Positions 12,570-25,005 of a stretch of 64,000 nt of DNA are shown piece by piece. The notes under the pieces were generated by a model, which was not told the DNA's origin, did not search any database, and worked only from the letters and a program-made list of their open reading frames with translations. Position 1 is the stretch's first letter. Each line of letters starts with the position of its first letter. Source of the stretch: Lingula anatina (lineage: Eukaryota > Brachiopoda > Lingulata > Lingulida > Lingulidae); the NCBI RefSeq assembly GCF_001039355.2, contig NW_019773792.1, forward strand, positions 195,348-259,347, written 5' to 3'. A program made the translations under genes and the position numbers.

Positions 12570-13336
12570 TTAGGGGCTAGAAACCTCGCCAGGGACGCTT
12601 GCCAAAGATGAAATGATACCGCAGTACACGTCTACTCCCGTAAGGAATACCCTCTCGTTCAGAAACTCGTTGTGGTCGTGTAGCGTGATTGGAGTGTTGA
12701 TCATTGGCGAAAAGCCTAGTGCGGGAAGCCCAAGCTACAAAAAATGTGAGAATAACCATTAAGAAGTGCATACACAGATATACAAGACCTAACTTCTGTT
12801 CAAGGCACATAATGAGTGTTGGGCCTTAATATGACATATTTTCCTGGGATTTTCAACGCTAAATCACCAAGGAAATCATACCCATATCAAAACCGTTCAC
12901 AGAATTACGACTAATTATCCTGAATATTATGGTGTAATAAGTCAGCAAAACTGATTTTTATAAATTGATTTTAGTTTCATTTGCTTCAATTGGGATTCAT
13001 TTCATTTATTTGTTATTATTTATTTGTTATTAATTTTTCCAGCTGTAGTGTCATATTTGTTTTTGGAAAACAAAAGCTAAACCCCAGTGAAGTACAAAGC
13101 TCCCATCGTCCAAAAACTTGAAAATATCGTGAATTACATCGTACAACGATGTTAAAAAGGGTTTTGCTCCATCACAACTGACACTGACACTTCCTTTCAC
13201 CTCTTCCGAATGCTCTATATTCGCCACCTTAGAGATGCATTCACCTAGATGTTAAGACTTACCTGTCTCATAATTCTGCCATCACTGAAAGCTGGAAATA
13301 CCTCTCTTTTCCACGGTATTCCCCTAAAATGGAAAG

Positions 13337-13381
<45 letters not shown>

Positions 13382-16300
13382 TGATCCTAAATGCTCTATC
13401 AACGAATGAGATATTAATTGCATTGCAAATTAAAACAGTACAGTAACTATTTTCAACCTTGTAACCAATCAAATATCCAACGATGGACTTTTCTAAGAAA
13501 GTCAGCTAATTTATCTGCTACTGATCGAGGCACAATATACAAAGCAAAACAGTGTGGTATACTTACATTTCATTGCATGCGCTCTGGAAAGCGACCCACC
13601 ATGGATTGGAGTCGTCAGCTGGTGTCACGCCTTGAAATGTGTTTTTCTTGAAGTCAAACCAAACACATGTATATACATGTATATTAACTAAGAACGGTTA
13701 TCATCAATCTATATCGAATTCAACCAATATAAAGGCTTTACTTTTGTCGTGCTAACGGCTTTCCTTTAAAATCTTGTTACACAAACTTCAGATTATCATT
13801 GGCGCCCATAACCATTAGACATTTATATAATGATATAGTCGGACTTTGCCTCTTGGTCTGATACTATCTAAAGTGTTTTCTTCGGCAAACAAGTGAAAAA
13901 AATTCTGATTGGTGCTGGGCAAGCAGATATGAAAGCTTTCTTTAAGAATAGTAACATGCCGCAAAACCATTACATTTACCAGTAAACGATATGCATTTAG
14001 TCGCTTATGCTATTAAAACAAAATTTCTAACTGCAATTTACCTGCAAGAATTCCACTTTAATACCATCGCCTGCGCTTTTGGCCCACTGATGTATCTTGT
14101 TTTCTAGCTCCAGCATATCTTGAGTAACAGTGACGCGAACGTCAAACACTAAAAAAACAGGCGAGTTCACACTTTGAATAGGCCCAACTCATGTAATATA
14201 ACAGTGCACATAAGGCAAACCGCTTTTCATCGGACCAAGTGACCTCTATAGAGAGATAAAACGTTCATTGTGAAAAGCCCCAATAGTTTAAAACGCACTT
14301 TAATTATTTGGTACATTTTCAACAAGTATACGTTGCTATATAGAAAGCATTCTTTTTCTTGGGATGCTTTTACAGCTAGGTTCTGTTAAAAATAATATGT
14401 GGCTACCAGGGTGTCAATAAATTCCCAGTCAAATTCCATCAAAGCAGTAGTCATGGTGCTTATAAACATTTATTTAGAAGAAAGTAAAGGATATGCATGA
14501 CGCTAATAAAGGTTTGACTACATGGATTTAAAAACGAAAGTGCGCGTGCTTACCCGACGACATTTCTGCCGGAACCATATTAGGTTGTACGCCTCCCTAT
14601 AACAAATGCAAACTGAGCTTGTAATTTGAAACAAGAGAAGTTATCGATTTTCAAATATTATAGAAACATATCCAAACTTTTTTCTATTTAGTGGTTGTAA
14701 TTGGACCTTCTCTATGGCCCTTGCCTTTTTTTTTACTTCCAAAACATTTTAATAAAATAAAATTTTAATAACAACAACTATAGCAGTCAACGTAATATTT
14801 ATCTTCAATTATTGCACTGCAATCAGTCACGTGTATTACGTATATATATATATGGATCAAAATACTACAATTCGGTGTCGGGGCAGGTTATCTTAAAACA
14901 TTGCTGATAATCTTATCAAGTGAGCATATCATGAGTGTGGTGTTATCGAAAGTATATAAATAAACCTTTGAACACTATTCATAACAAGAGCTTATTGAAC
15001 TGTAGGCGCTGGCCCGCGCCAAGTAAAGGTAAGACGACTTTCTCTACATACGTTTTGAGAAAAATTAATAACTATTAATATAGTAATATATTTATATTTC
15101 AAAGTATACATCCTCGATTGATATTGGGTACGTTGATCGTACAGTTCGTTCAATTAAGTCTAATGTTTGTATTTAGTATTAAGATGGAGAGACCTTATGT
15201 TTTTAAAAGGCACAACTTACAGACGGGACGGATTATTCACCCGAGGCTCTTAGAGTTGGTTCAGACATTCTGTGATAGGAGTAGCCAATAGTAAACTTTA
15301 TCAGAAATGGTCTTCAACCGCGAGGTAAATTGTGTCTGAGTTAAATTTTGAAATATCCTTTCACTTTCCATCGGGATTTTCCTGCATGGACCTTCCAACC
15401 GATTCACATGCAGACTAATAAACCGTCATGCCCCGTGCCTGGACGCACGCCACGTTATTTACCTATGTAAATGTCCTCGAATAATGTCGAATCATGTTTG
15501 ACTAGGATATCCTCCCATACAATTATATTTAAAAAACAGCAAGAAAAAATCCACTTTCGTTTAAGAAACTCCAGATTTACGTTACAGATTACGAAAGACA
15601 ATGGGCACAATAGAAACGTTAATTAAAAGAGAAATGCTTGCCAAGATTTATGGTTTTCGCGGTCTGTACATGTATGAACCTACCTCAATCATTGTGCAAT
15701 TCACTGATGTGACGTCCCCAAGAACCATGGTACTGTCATTCTTCAAGCTGTAACGTGTATATACACATTAATTCTTCTGTTACAACAGCATCGACTATAT
15801 ACGAGTAATCTTAATTAAAGTTAATAAACTTTTTAGACAGTGTATATTTAACCCAAAGTCGTATTTAGTGAAGTGCTTAGACTGCACATGAAGGTAATTT
15901 GTAACGAAACTGGTCAAATACATGGTCTTACGTAGCTTCCTGTTCAGCCCTGAATTCTAAGAAGGCGTCAGTGATTTTTCTCTGAAAGGAAATTTATTGA
16001 ATTAAGGGTGCGTCTTAGTGAAGGACGGTCACGAGCCTACATCAGCTCTCTCCCGAAGCAGTTAATGCATGTACCCCTTGATCTGATTGGAATGGATAAA
16101 AACTACAGCAAGCCTCGAGTACATGCATAACGCTTTAAATGCAACCGGTTTTTTCCCCGTTACATATGCTTTAGTTAAGTTTGCTATACATTTACCAGAC
16201 GCGTACCTTACTTTGTCAGACAGGGCCGTAGCGTTCAGGTTCAGTAAGTTATGCGCAAGTTTCTGGTTTATGCAAGGCAGTTAGACTGTATACTGTCTAT

Positions 16301-19300
16301 TAACATGTAACTGTATAGGTAGCAGCGAAAGCCACTATCGTTTTAACTAAAATCATATTGATCACAAGTAACTTAGGCCATAGGGAAGCGTGCTAGATTT
16401 AATAATGTTTCTGTTTTTGGTAAAAATCGAAATACTTAAAAGCCTTCAAATTAGATTTTAAAAGTTAAAGGCGTCGTGATTCTCGTTACATGTACATGTA
16501 AGAGCACGAGCATCAGAGCTAGCTACATTAACGTGTGTGCGCGTACAAGTGCCTGCACGAGCCATAGGGTGCTTTCCCAGAGATTTAGATCGATATAAAG
16601 ATTAAGATTTAGATCGACCTAACTCCCTGGGGGTTCACGCTAAATTGCAGTCAGCCGAGTGGGCACCATAGTTAATTACCCCCTTACAGCTTTTAGTAGG
16701 CGGGACAGACGCTTAAGCCGGCCAAGCTGACAGTAATCTAGTGAGACCCCCCACAGGGATAGATCGATCTAAAAATCTATGGAAATGGGGTGTTAGAAGT
16801 TATAATGTAACTAGCATTTCAATTTAGTTTTTTACTTTTATCTTTTTAAATAATTTTTGTTTATCTCTTATATGATAGGGTTGCATATCGAGCGGTTGTA
16901 TCCGAAGAACATGCAAGTGCTTCAAGTTAAAAATCGAGTAAACAATTCACAAAATCTATTATTTGTTTATTACTTCCGCCCGGAAGATTGTTTTTTGCTT
17001 TTGTTGGTGTGTTAATTAACAGCTTAACGCAAAAATTTCGGAACGAATGTTCATAAAATTCAAAGAATATTTCAAAATGGAATTAGAACCTGTCAGATAC
17101 TGGACGTTCTGTATCAAGAAATCAATAAAAAATATCAGAGTCATTTTACCCTTGGCCAAGGGGGTAGGGGGCAGGGGTGTGCTAACACTTGCCAAAGGTG
17201 TCCGCCCAGGCTAGTGAATGGAACGGTGCGCCTTAATGCCCCTTAATAGTGTTATAATCATAATTATATGTATTATAGGTGAACGTCTGCAAATACATGT
17301 GCATCACTGAATATACCCACTGCAGATAACTGCTGTTTTCGTCGAGTTAATTGATGAGTAGCTGATAAAGCATTTGTCCTCGAACTCTTCTTACTTTGTA
17401 GATATGAAATTCAATCATCCAGAATACCTACATGTACCATGGACATGGATATACGTGTATTTATATTTGTTTTAAAACCAGGTTCCAAGAAATTAAAGCT
17501 AAGCCAAAGTTTTAAACAGTTATGTGTATATTCTTTTGCGTAAAACACCTAATCACAACTTAATTGTCTCATGCTGAATTTCCCTTTAAAATTTAGAGCA
17601 ATGAACCATTAAATGGGGATTAATTTAAAAATAATTAGATAAACCGTATGAAAGACGTGGTTTTTTCTTAAGGTCATTTTAAAGTTGTATCGTAATCTAT
17701 CCATAAAGCATTAGTAGACAAAGTAGACAAAGATTAAGTGTTATATTTACTGCTAAAAACATTGATGCACAGAACTCAAATCCTGGATTGTACCGATCAA
17801 GATACATTGACTTGACAAAACCTTGTTTTTGGTTGTTCTTATAGCCAATCCAGTGTACCAACAATTGCGTAAACGTATTTCTCTCCACAATACATCAACG
17901 GAACCCTAAAATAACAGTTTACAATGTTCATACCTTGAACACACTCAAATGAAATTTCATTACCTGCCATCATGATACACTGGCAAGATAATTCCTGTTT
18001 TATAATATTCGTCCGTGGGTTTATGTTCGGAGAGTTGGAATGCCCCATTACTATACAAATGGAAGTATAAATGTGTACTACGTAGTTAAAAAACCAAACA
18101 TCTAATTACTTAAGTTATTCAAATAATTGTACTGATTTTACCAACGATGAACCAATTAAGACACCTACCAGTTTTTCAATGGCAGTATTTTGGACTAAAT
18201 ATGCACCGAGACCAGCATTTCCAGTGCATGTCACTTTAATCCCTAAAACATAAATATGAAAAACTGTAAGTCTCTGCATGGACTGTTATTTGATATACAT
18301 GGCAATTCCCCATATGAGGTGATATTTCTCACTGAAGAAATAACAATAAGAAGTGTCGTTATGAGAACCAGTATAATTAAATGACGTAATGAAGAAATGG
18401 AGCAATGCATTTCTTGTGATGAATTCAATGATTGTCACGCAGAAGTTATCAATATACTTTTCCTCCATTATTTTCTACCTTAAAGAAATTTCACTATTGC
18501 GCTGTCTTTACTGGGGTACACTGGAACATTTTGTTTTTCATTTCAGAAAACGCCAAAGCGTTGCAAGCAGCATATCTCCCTAAAGTTGGCAACACCTAAG
18601 TCTGAAGATGGCCGCCTTTGATATGCTCCACTTCAGCATTGTGTGCCTAATGAATCTGATCGTGCTCATAACTGCCCTGAACCTAGGGTGGTGGTTCAAC
18701 AAGGGGAGGTTTGACGTAACGCAGTCACAAATCCCATCCATCGTGATCATGGCCATAGGTTCGATGTGTATATTAGCTGTAACCTGTGTAAGCACATGGA
18801 AAGACGATACGGAGAGCCAACGTCGCCACGGGCATGACTCATTGGGTAGAATGCTGAACCACTATCTTCCTCTACTTGGTGTTGTGATATTTGGACTCGG
18901 CAGTTGCCTATATTCTGGTTTAGATGTCGTGGAGCAATATATTTGTCTACGCGCCTACCAGGCGTTCAATACTGATGGCGTCTTTGATAGCCTAGTCACT
19001 CAGCGTTATGTTCTAACTGCCTTCCACGGAGCGCACTGTATTTTTGTTCTCATACAAATTGCGTTTTTGGTGTTGACGTTTAAAGTGGACAATTATGCAA
19101 TGAACAACGCAACTTGCAAGGTTCTTATATGGTTTGGAATTGTCTTTACAATACCTGGCAACATTGGAGTCTTGTTTTATACTTTTATATCGGGATCTGT
19201 ACAGCATGGCTTCGTACCGCCACATGTGCCAGATAACAAAACTTTGGGCAATGCCACAAGACTCTGTTTACAGGAACAGAGCCCTCTGGAAGATACAGTC

Positions 19301-22300
19301 CATGAAACATTACGTCCTGTTTGCCACCCAATGATAATCCAATATTGTCTAATCGTGACGAGACTGTTACTTCAGGAGTTAAGAAAATTGACCCAAAGGA
19401 ACGTGCCGCCAATGGATACAAGTATGGAATCTCAATCAGATTCGGAATCTTTTGGACAAGAGACAAACGTTGTACCTGATGTCGATTTGAACAATGTTAA
19501 CCAAATAAATGGGACAACACATCTAAAGCATCTCACAGACAACTTTCCTCTGCCATCTTCTCAGCCAGGATCAGGAACGTCCGTTCAAAGACAAGACCTA
19601 GATGAAAACGTCCTTGGTGGAAATACAATTGGCGCTCCTTCGATGGATACCGAAACTCACCTTAGTCGCAGGGCAGGCTTTATAATGAGGCCTGTATCTC
19701 AACCAGAGCCGGGCGTGTCTGACATGAGGAACGGCGTAAGTGACCCCCTCATTAATGACGACCCACAAACAAATCAAGCAGTTGCTTCAGGACGCGGATC
19801 CAAACTTTACAATTTGTTATTCAACCGCGTTATAGCAATATTCCTCGTTCTGGTACAAATAGTTGCCTACATATCTGTCATCGTTCTAAAGACAACCCAG
19901 GTTTCTGAAACACAGAAAATCAACTACGACATTATTCTTATCTCATGTTTACTGGCTTTTTCGGTATACGCTCTTTGTGCTACCTGCGTCGGTTGCTACT
20001 CCGCTATTTTCAAACGACAGATAGATGCCGATAACTGTGTCTGTGAATTTTCATTTGCTGATGTTTTCCTTTTGGTTATGTCGTCTACTGGAAGCTTGAT
20101 ATTCAACTTCTCTGTTCTTATATGTGACGTTACAATATTCGAACAACCTACGTCTCATGAAGTTTTTGTTCACACCGTTATTTCATTCATATACCGCATT
20201 TTGATGGCCGGCCAAATATCAGCTCAGGCATACTTCATCAACTCTGGACAAAGATTTGGTGTGTATTGTGGGACAGACCTTTCCATTATGACAACCACTT
20301 TGAACTACCTAATTGTAGCAAACATAGGCTGGTGGGGGATAAATGCCTTTATAGGACCCTGGTATTTTAAAAAAGTGGAATTTTTAAATAGCTGCTTCGG
20401 TTCAACCATATGGCCAACTATGTTGAGGTTCCTGACGCCTTTGCTCGCGTTTTTACGGTTTCAGTCGTTCACTATGCTGTTAAGGTATCGCTACGAGGGG
20501 ATCGTAATGGCGGGTGAGCAATAGCGGTCACGTGCAGATTGAAAAAGCTGTAATGCACATGTTTGTGCATTGGTGTAATGTATTTAGTATAACTTTGTGT
20601 AATGTATATCAGACACCTTGAAAACGGGTAGTGTGGTCTGATATACCGGTTTATTCTGGATCCGTAGGTGCTGAGTCTGGTAGTTGGTTAGGCCTGTATA
20701 TGGTATAACTTAGGGTGACTACTTATACTGCGTATTCCACATTCCTTGGCTTTGATACCAGCATTTGATCAGTTCGCTCTCTCTATCTGTGCGTGTGTGT
20801 GTGTATGTGTGTAAGTGCGGGTGTGTGTGGTTGAGTATGCGTGTGTGTGAATGCATGCCTGACCTTTAAGAAAATTTCTGCTTTTCCGAAAATTGCTACT
20901 TTCCCAAATACTGATTTATGGATTGCATTGCCAATGTAAGTTTGTTAAAAGATAAAGCATATTCTTTGTACAAATTCATAATTATAATAATAATAAAGAT
21001 AATTGATAATAATAATAATATCTTACACCATGGAGACCTCTCTGCATTGTAGACTCTGTATACGCCATCTTCACTTGCTAAGCCTATAAATGTAGAAGGC
21101 CTTCTGTTAACAATCTACAAATTATCATCAAAGAATTAGGATGCTATTTTAAATAACAAGTTTTATTTCTTGTTTTCATATTTCAGCAAACATACGCTTT
21201 TCATAATATGCTTTCACATTCCGAGCCCGCGTATTATGAATTATGAGTATTTTGATGCAATTGACATATATAACGGTTCTTACTCTACAGTATCTTATAC
21301 TTATACGCAGCATTTGCTTAATAAACACACGAGGTGCTTATACCCATAGATTATATCTGTACTACGTGATAAAATTAGTAATGGGGGGTTTAACACTGTC
21401 TAGCATGAAACTCACCTTCGTCCATTGCAAATGCTATGTTAAGATTTCTGAAGTCTTCGTGCTTAACGAACAACTTCATACCCTCCTCACTACCCACTTG
21501 TTCATCTGTAATACGAAATATATCTAAAACGTCAGTATGGCCTTATAATATGTCTATTATCTCATTATTTCGGTACTAATAAAATCTACAATAATTGAGT
21601 TTTTTCCACAGTGTCAATATGCACATAAACTCTATCTGCGTATCACTTCCGTGTACAGAAAGGTTGTATACGTAAACAGTTATGTATGGACACCAGTGAC
21701 TTTAAGGCGATCATTTCTGAATAAATTTTTTGTTTCGAAATTGTTTTGTCTTAAGGAGTTTCCCTTTACCTGGCACAAAAGTAACATGCACTGTTCTTAC
21801 TGGGACTACTCCGTTTTGTCTTAGCTTTCTTATGGCCTCCAGATACCTGAAATTTGAACATTCTTATTAGTTGAACGTGCCCTAGGCCGCATTCAGAACA
21901 GTGGACTAACTAGTCCCAGGGTCAAATATGGCCGTCCCACTTGAATATTTGCCCACGGGGAATCTATTCAGTGTCTGTTAGCGGAATAGACGGCAAGCTT
22001 TTTAGTGGGTGGCCATATTTGACCCGCGGACTACTTAGTCCACTGTTCTGTAAGCGGCCCTACACATAAGTTGGTCTGAAACAGTGCTTGTGACACGTCA
22101 CTGGCACAAGTATGCTTATGTAAAGCAGTCCTGGTTTCTGTGCAAATGCAAAAATATGTTTATACACTTATATGATAGCGGTGTTGCTATCTGTTTACAT
22201 AACATGCAGTGCTAGTGATATTTAATCTATACTATGAAATTTTTAGCGCAACATTCTTACTGCTACACACACACACACACATATATAACCGTCTAGCAAT

Positions 22301-25005
22301 GAGGGGAACTTCCTAAGAGTCGTCGTGATTTTTTCTTAATATTTCTTAACAGAAAAGTGATAAGAATCGTGCGTTTGACTTACTGTATTCCAACACATTT
22401 CATATCCTGAAATACAAAGATAACATCAGAATGCCACATGAAAAATTTAAACATTTCAATTGAACAATGCTTTGGCCTTGTGCATGCAATAAAACTAAAA
22501 ATTCAGGCAGCCGACCCGCACACTAGGCTTTCCAAATTACAACAGCAAGTATACATGTGTATGTAATTAAGTAGTTTTACTACTCAGCACAATAGCCAAA
22601 GAAGTAAACAGAAAAATACACCGAGCATATTTTATTGTCATCTAAGTAGTCCTACGCAATGAAATATATATTCCCTAGCTACTGGGCATCAGCACCCATG
22701 GCACCGTGCCATGATAAACTCATTTCATCAAAAACATCGCCCAGTCGCCGTTCCGTGATCTGTCACATGCAACTTAACACCGGTGCCCGGTTTTAAAAAC
22801 TTCTTTATATATGTATATTTAAACTCACAAGGACGCTGCTTTACATGGTAAGATCGAACGCTTAACAAAAATTTAATAAGTAGCATACATGTAATCCTTA
22901 CCTGTGCTCCTCTACCATAGATATTGCCATCCGCGTCCTTTTCTCCACCAAAAGGATCGAAAGTCCAATATTCCTGCAAAAGTAACAAATAAAATGTATT
23001 TTTCCATTTCCCCTTGTATTTTTTTTCGGAATTTACAAAAAAATGTCGTCCACTCTCTTGAGTTAAGAGGGAATGCAAATAAAAAAATCTGATAAACCGT
23101 ATGGCTAGTCTACATGTATTTGAATTCCAATTCCTTAATTTTGACCGCTTTTATCTTAATTCAACAGTTAAGATATCCAATTTGTTTCAGAGACGTTGGG
23201 GGGGGGCAGTGCGTGTTGATACATTCTATCTGTATATCCATGATGTAAAAATATTCATAACAGTAAAAGTCTGAGGTTAGAGACGTATTTTTCATTTATT
23301 CGACACCAACCATATTTAGACTGGATTTAACTAGAACCACATCGGAGCGGCAATGAAATGTAAGTAGATAAGTATCTTATAGTTATTTCGCGTTCCACGT
23401 TTTCCAAGACATACACGCTCCATTTTAATTGTCCTAACCTTGGCGCGTTCTGAAGTTGAAATAGTCGGTACAAAATAATAGAAAGTACATGCATGTTCTT
23501 TGGCAATAACGGCAGGTGTGGTATAAAACCTTTATAACTTTACATTAAATGATCTTCTTCCTGTCTATCATACACCAGTAGTGGTTTCTTTAGACGTATA
23601 TGGACAGATACAGATACAGAAATGATACCTACCGCAAAGGCTGGGGAGACGTCAGAGTGGGAATTCAGGAGAACGGTACCCAGTTTTGGATTGGCTCCCT
23701 CCCAAGTCATAGTAATAACAGGCTTCCCCTGGGCAACCTATAAGACAAAGAGAAGGTAGATGCACAAAGACGCATGCATCTATTTAATCAATATAATATT
23801 TGGGTTCATGAATATTACACACGGATTGCTCAACCGGAGTCTATGTAATTGCCTACCTAAGCCATACCAGAGGTAGCATCACGCATTTGGCGCAACTTCA
23901 AGGGTGCCAATCGGGCCAATGAGAGGTTCTTTTTTTTTTTTTTTTTTTTACTTTCAAGCGTATCAAATGTTAATTTTTGGTTTATCAGAAGAAATTGATC
24001 GATATTTTTGAGCTGCTGTTACAATTTTATTTGAAAATTGATGAACACTAAAAAGAAGCATGCTCAGTGTGTGGTTATACATATAATAACTATTCTATAT
24101 TTTTAAAATATCGTCTCGAGCCCTAGATAAGTGGTCCTGCATTAGCGATAGGCCCTATAAAATTAAACTTAAAGCCGGTCTGACAGGAATGGTAGTCCTT
24201 TGAATGTATGTCCGGGGTCCGATGTGACTAATACAGGTTAGTAGTCGGAGTATTGGGGTTATTATGAGGGACGAATGTCATCGGACTGTCATTCCTGTAG
24301 CACCGGACGGCGACCTAATACTATCCGGGGTTAAGCCCCCGTTACACTGGATGGCGTCCTTTCTGCGTCCCGTAGCACGGCCCCGTTTGAGAGTATTAAA
24401 AACATAATTTTGCAACCAAAGTGATGCTTGGGCCTCCTTCCTTTGACCACAGCGATGCCAGTTTCATGGTCGCACAAAGGACGCAGAAAGGACGCTGGCC
24501 TTTAAAAAGGGGTTTCAGTGACCTTGGTTAAGTATAGGCCCCCACCTAATTAAACCAATGACCTAGACAGGAATGTATAGTCAAGCACTACATGTGGGCT
24601 GAGACAGACGGCTGTGACGGAACGTGTTAATGGGCCACAGTATAGTTCAAGGGCAAATAAAAGTTACATCTACCTCTGTTATTCGGCATGGCAGCCCCAA
24701 CTCTTCGGCATAAGCGACGAGGAACCTCACAGCTGATTCTGACAAAAATAAGCAATTTAAAGCATTGAGAAATGTTCAAGAGGGTGAATTCCGTGCATGT
24801 AGCCCTACGTTGAGGTGGCCTTAATCCCCCTTTTCTGTCTTTTGCATTGAAGCCTTAATAAGCATTCAGTTATGTTTTTTTATGTAACTAATAAAAACAC
24901 TAGCCAATTCCATGACCATCACCTACCATAATCAGGGTTTGGTTGGACAGTTTTTATCCTCAGGTATTCCCTAAACTTGGTAACCGCCAGCTCCTCCTTC
25001 GCCAT
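12570..25005 (-). CDS. Aminoacylase-1-like M20 peptidase family protein, 16 exons
   Basis: Predicted 403 residues, close to human ACY1 (408). Exons: 24927-25005, 24674-24738, 23633-23737, 22902-22973, 22384-22406, 21770-21846, 21416-21505, 21027-21083, 18169-18242, 15932-15981, 15684-15747, 14554-14596, 14042-14148, 13567-13646, 13263-13323, 12570-12734. All junctions are GT-AG and the phases close exactly. ACY1 hydrolyses N-acyl-L-amino acids in the cytosol with two zinc ions. The protein starts [15 protein letters not shown]. Family residues are offset by 5 from human: His75 (human His80), Asp108 (113), Glu142 (147, general base), Glu170 (175), Asn258, Arg271 and His368 (373) are kept. Two are not: the zinc ligand Glu148 is Gln143, and the dimer-spanning His206 is Leu201. 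The frame is intact, so this looks like an expressed but possibly inactive or functionally altered paralogue rather than a pseudogene. Intron 8 hosts an intronless gene on the other strand. Confidence 0.93.
13339..13380. repeat. (ATT)n microsatellite in aminoacylase intron
   Basis: A pure trinucleotide tract lies just upstream, in gene orientation, of exon 15, so it may place low-complexity sequence close to the branch-point and acceptor region. It explains poly-Ile open frames in this interval. Confidence 0.9.
16581..16778. mobile_element. MITE with GATCGATC termini, copy 1
   Basis: A roughly 198-bp non-coding element with inverted ends reading AGATTTAGATCGA on the left and TAGATCGATCTAAAAATCT on the right. 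Its interior (ACCTAACTCCCTGGGGGTTC ... AGTAGGCGGG) closely matches 58801-58995, and more distantly 25623-25839. It lies in an intron of the aminoacylase gene. Confidence 0.75.
18608..20524 (+). CDS. Otopetrin-like proton channel, intronless
   Basis: A single 638-residue open frame starting in a good context (GAAG ATGGCC). Otopetrins are plasma-membrane proton-selective channels built of two six-helix halves and acting as dimers. I count about twelve hydrophobic segments: six before residue about 265, then a long polar, Ser/Gln/Asn-rich linker (about 270-405), then six more. A third-helix [16 protein letters not shown] segment, a VFTIPGNIG segment, an [17 protein letters not shown] segment near the end, and a C-terminal [13 protein letters not shown] resemble conserved otopetrin stretches (the last matches the family's F-PL--FYRFHS). 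Length fits (human OTOP1 about 612). The gene lies wholly inside intron 8 of the aminoacylase-1-like gene, on the opposite strand. Lack of introns could mean retroposition or an ancestrally intronless expansion. The family call is by topology and motif; a search would settle it. Confidence 0.8.
   Translation: MAAFDMLHFSIVCLMNLIVLITALNLGWWFNKGRFDVTQSQIPSIVIMAIGSMCILAVTCVSTWKDDTESQRRHGHDSLGRMLNHYLPLLGVVIFGLGSCLYSGLDVVEQYICLRAYQAFNTDGVFDSLVTQRYVLTAFHGAHCIFVLIQIAFLVLTFKVDNYAMNNATCKVLIWFGIVFTIPGNIGVLFYTFISGSVQHGFVPPHVPDNKTLGNATRLCLQEQSPLEDTVHETLRPVCHPMIIQYCLIVTRLLLQELRKLTQRNVPPMDTSMESQSDSESFGQETNVVPDVDLNNVNQINGTTHLKHLTDNFPLPSSQPGSGTSVQRQDLDENVLGGNTIGAPSMDTETHLSRRAGFIMRPVSQPEPGVSDMRNGVSDPLINDDPQTNQAVASGRGSKLYNLLFNRVIAIFLVLVQIVAYISVIVLKTTQVSETQKINYDIILISCLLAFSVYALCATCVGCYSAIFKRQIDADNCVCEFSFADVFLLVMSSTGSLIFNFSVLICDVTIFEQPTSHEVFVHTVISFIYRILMAGQISAQAYFINSGQRFGVYCGTDLSIMTTTLNYLIVANIGWWGINAFIGPWYFKKVEFLNSCFGSTIWPTMLRFLTPLLAFLRFQSFTMLLRYRYEGIVMAGEQ
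20525..21026. other. Otopetrin 3' flank with microsatellites
   Basis: Contains a (TG)n tract at about 20790-20850 and a TAA/ATA tract with a possible AATAAA-type signal near 20985-21020. This is probably the 3' untranslated region of the plus-strand gene and intron of the minus-strand gene. No other exon is visible up to exon 8 of the aminoacylase. Confidence 0.45.
21885..22060. mobile_element. 176-bp foldback MITE with TA duplication
   Basis: Inverted arms of about 50 bp: GGCCGCATTCAGAACAGTGG on the left, and the complement of the right arm reading GGGCCGCTTACAGAACAGTGG. A TA dinucleotide flanks each end (21883-21884 and 22061-22062), which suits a TA-targeting superfamily such as Tc1/mariner. 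Non-coding, in the aminoacylase intron between exons 5 and 6. A partial relative lies near 47263-47325. Confidence 0.75.
24180..24299. repeat. Small inverted repeat
   Basis: ACAGGAATGGTAGTCC near the left end is complementary to GGACTGTCATTCCTGT near the right end. Probably another short foldback element abutting the MITE at 24336. Boundaries are approximate. Confidence 0.45.
24336..24512. mobile_element. MITE with GGCGTCCTTTCTGCGTCC ends, copy 1
   Basis: The left end reads CCCCCGTTACACTGGATGGC then GTCCTTTCTGCGTCC. The right end is the approximate reverse complement (GGACGCAGAAAGGACGC, then GGCC and TTTAAAAAGGGG). Its interior (ACGGCCCCGTTTGAGAGTA; CACAGCGATG; TTTCATGGTCGCA) matches the element at 57775-57993. 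Non-coding. It lies in aminoacylase intron 2. Confidence 0.8.

Noticed and set aside
12570-25005. Treating the aminoacylase-like gene as a pseudogene because two catalytic residues are lost
   Set aside because: All 16 exons, splice sites and phases are intact across 12 kb, which argues for selection on the protein.
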